From NCBI GenBank assembly GCA_016869595.1, contig VGDT01000008.1, positions 1 through 64,000 of the forward strand: a DNA stretch of 64,000 bases. Direction: 5' to 3'. Below are positions 63,420 through 64,000 of the stretch, piece by piece. Numbering within the stretch: the stretch's first letter is position 1; the number at the start of each line of letters is the position of its first letter. Origin of the DNA: Alphaproteobacteria bacterium. GTDB taxonomy: Bacteria > Pseudomonadota > Alphaproteobacteria > Rhizobiales > Beijerinckiaceae. The notes beneath the pieces were generated by a model. The model saw only the letters and a program-made list of their open reading frames with translations, did not search any database and was not told where the DNA came from. The translations under genes were made by a program, and so were the position numbers.

Positions 63420-64000
63420 ATGGCAAGCATCAAGCAAAAGGACGCGCTTGCGGGCGCATCGATCACGCCCCGCGCCGACTCCAAATCCATCACCATACGC
63501 GGTGCGCGCGAACATAATCTCAAGAATATCGATCTGACGATTCCGCGCGATAAGCTCGTGGTGTTCACGGGCCTGTCCGGCTCCGGCAAGTCGTCGCTCG
63601 CCTTCGACACGATCTACGCGGAGGGCCAGCGCCGCTATGTCGAATCGCTCTCGGCCTATGCGCGCCAGTTTTTGGAGATGATGCAGAAGCCCGACGTCGA
63701 TCAAATCGACGGACTGTCTCCAGCGATCTCCATCGAACAGAAGACGACATCCAAGAATCCGCGCTCGACTGTCGGCACGGTCACGGAAATCCACGATTAT
63801 ATGCGTCTGCTTTGGGCGCGCGTCGGCGTTCCCTATTCGCCAGCGACAGGCCTGCCGATCGAGAGTCAGACCGTTTCGCAGATGGTCGATCGCGTGTTGG
63901 CGCTTCCCGAAGGCTCGCGGCTCTATCTGCTCGCGCCTGTCGTGCGCGGCCGCAAAGGCGAATACCGGAAGGAGATCGCCGAATATACGAAGAAGGGATT
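63420..64000 (+). CDS. uvrA: UvrABC excinuclease subunit A, 5' part
   Basis: The frame from ATG 63420 is open to the end of the window (193 codons). It reads [10 protein letters not shown]..., then [15 protein letters not shown], the Walker A loop [39 protein letters not shown], and [20 protein letters not shown], all diagnostic of UvrA. It recognises DNA damage in nucleotide excision repair. I found no exact GTTC-N7-GTTC box in the 200 bases upstream. Confidence 0.95.
   Translation, partial: MASIKQKDALAGASITPRADSKSITIRGAREHNLKNIDLTIPRDKLVVFTGLSGSGKSSLAFDTIYAEGQRRYVESLSAYARQFLEMMQKPDVDQIDGLSPAISIEQKTTSKNPRSTVGTVTEIHDYMRLLWARVGVPYSPATGLPIESQTVSQMVDRVLALPEGSRLYLLAPVVRGRKGEYRKEIAEYTKKG

Noticed and set aside
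63380..63420. ATG near 63385 as an earlier uvrA start
   Set aside because: It is out of frame with the UvrA sequence; ATG 63420 is in frame and leads into the conserved region.

Overview
The window is GC-rich, densely coded DNA from an alphaproteobacterium, most likely of the order Hyphomicrobiales (Rhizobiales). The evidence is a DUF6456 regulator next to a DnaA-C-like helix-turn-helix gene, the aerobic Cob pathway (CobG/CobN) with CbtAB, a ribosomal protein S2 with a C-terminal helix-hairpin-helix tail, a GTTC-N7-GTTC SOS box, and several families of short palindromic repeats. A family-level guess such as Methylocystaceae/Beijerinckiaceae is weak. I saw no rRNA, tRNA, CRISPR array or complete insertion sequence.

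Layout. Positions 1-1462 look like accessory DNA: a decayed ParB-like gene with an internal tandem duplication, two small orphan ORFs and an AT-rich island. This DNA ends inside a 5'-truncated DnaA-C-like gene (1463-1687, no start codon) that is still ATGA-coupled to the DUF6456 gene. Positions 1684-19307 are mostly core genes: sufE, lemA, cysE, gshB, glnD, grpE, corA, a DegP protease with a two-component system, a PAS histidine kinase and pepN. Positions 19601-25245 encode a tripartite RND efflux pump. Next come an alpha/beta hydrolase, accA and an L,D-transpeptidase lipoprotein. Between 28919 and 29044 is an isolated promoter-hairpins-terminator unit that looks like an unannotated small RNA.

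Positions 29041-41625 hold a cobalamin regulon on the minus strand: a B12 riboswitch, then cbtB-cbtA-cobW-cobN-cobG-cobH-cobI-cobJ-cobL-cobE-cobM-cobB. Seven consecutive junctions from cobG to cobB are 4-base ATGA overlaps. cobO lies just beyond the riboswitch on the other strand. cobB carries a palindromic repeat translated in frame in its inter-domain linker.

Positions 44706-60260 carry translation and envelope genes: rpsB-tsf, two orphan genes, then pyrH-frr-uppS-cdsA-dxr-rseP-bamA-lpxD-fabZ-lpxA-lpxB. The last part has ssb with an SOS box, a dctA-type transporter, a FitAB/VapBC-type toxin-antitoxin pair with a palindromic operator, and the start of uvrA, which runs off the window.

The points I rate highest are the sRNA candidate (28954-29044), the in-frame palindromic element in cobB together with its sister copy near dctA, and the 118-bp repeat (25243 and 49733) whose two copies show a compensatory base-pair change and both start at the stop codon of the upstream gene. 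No completely novel multigene system is evident.
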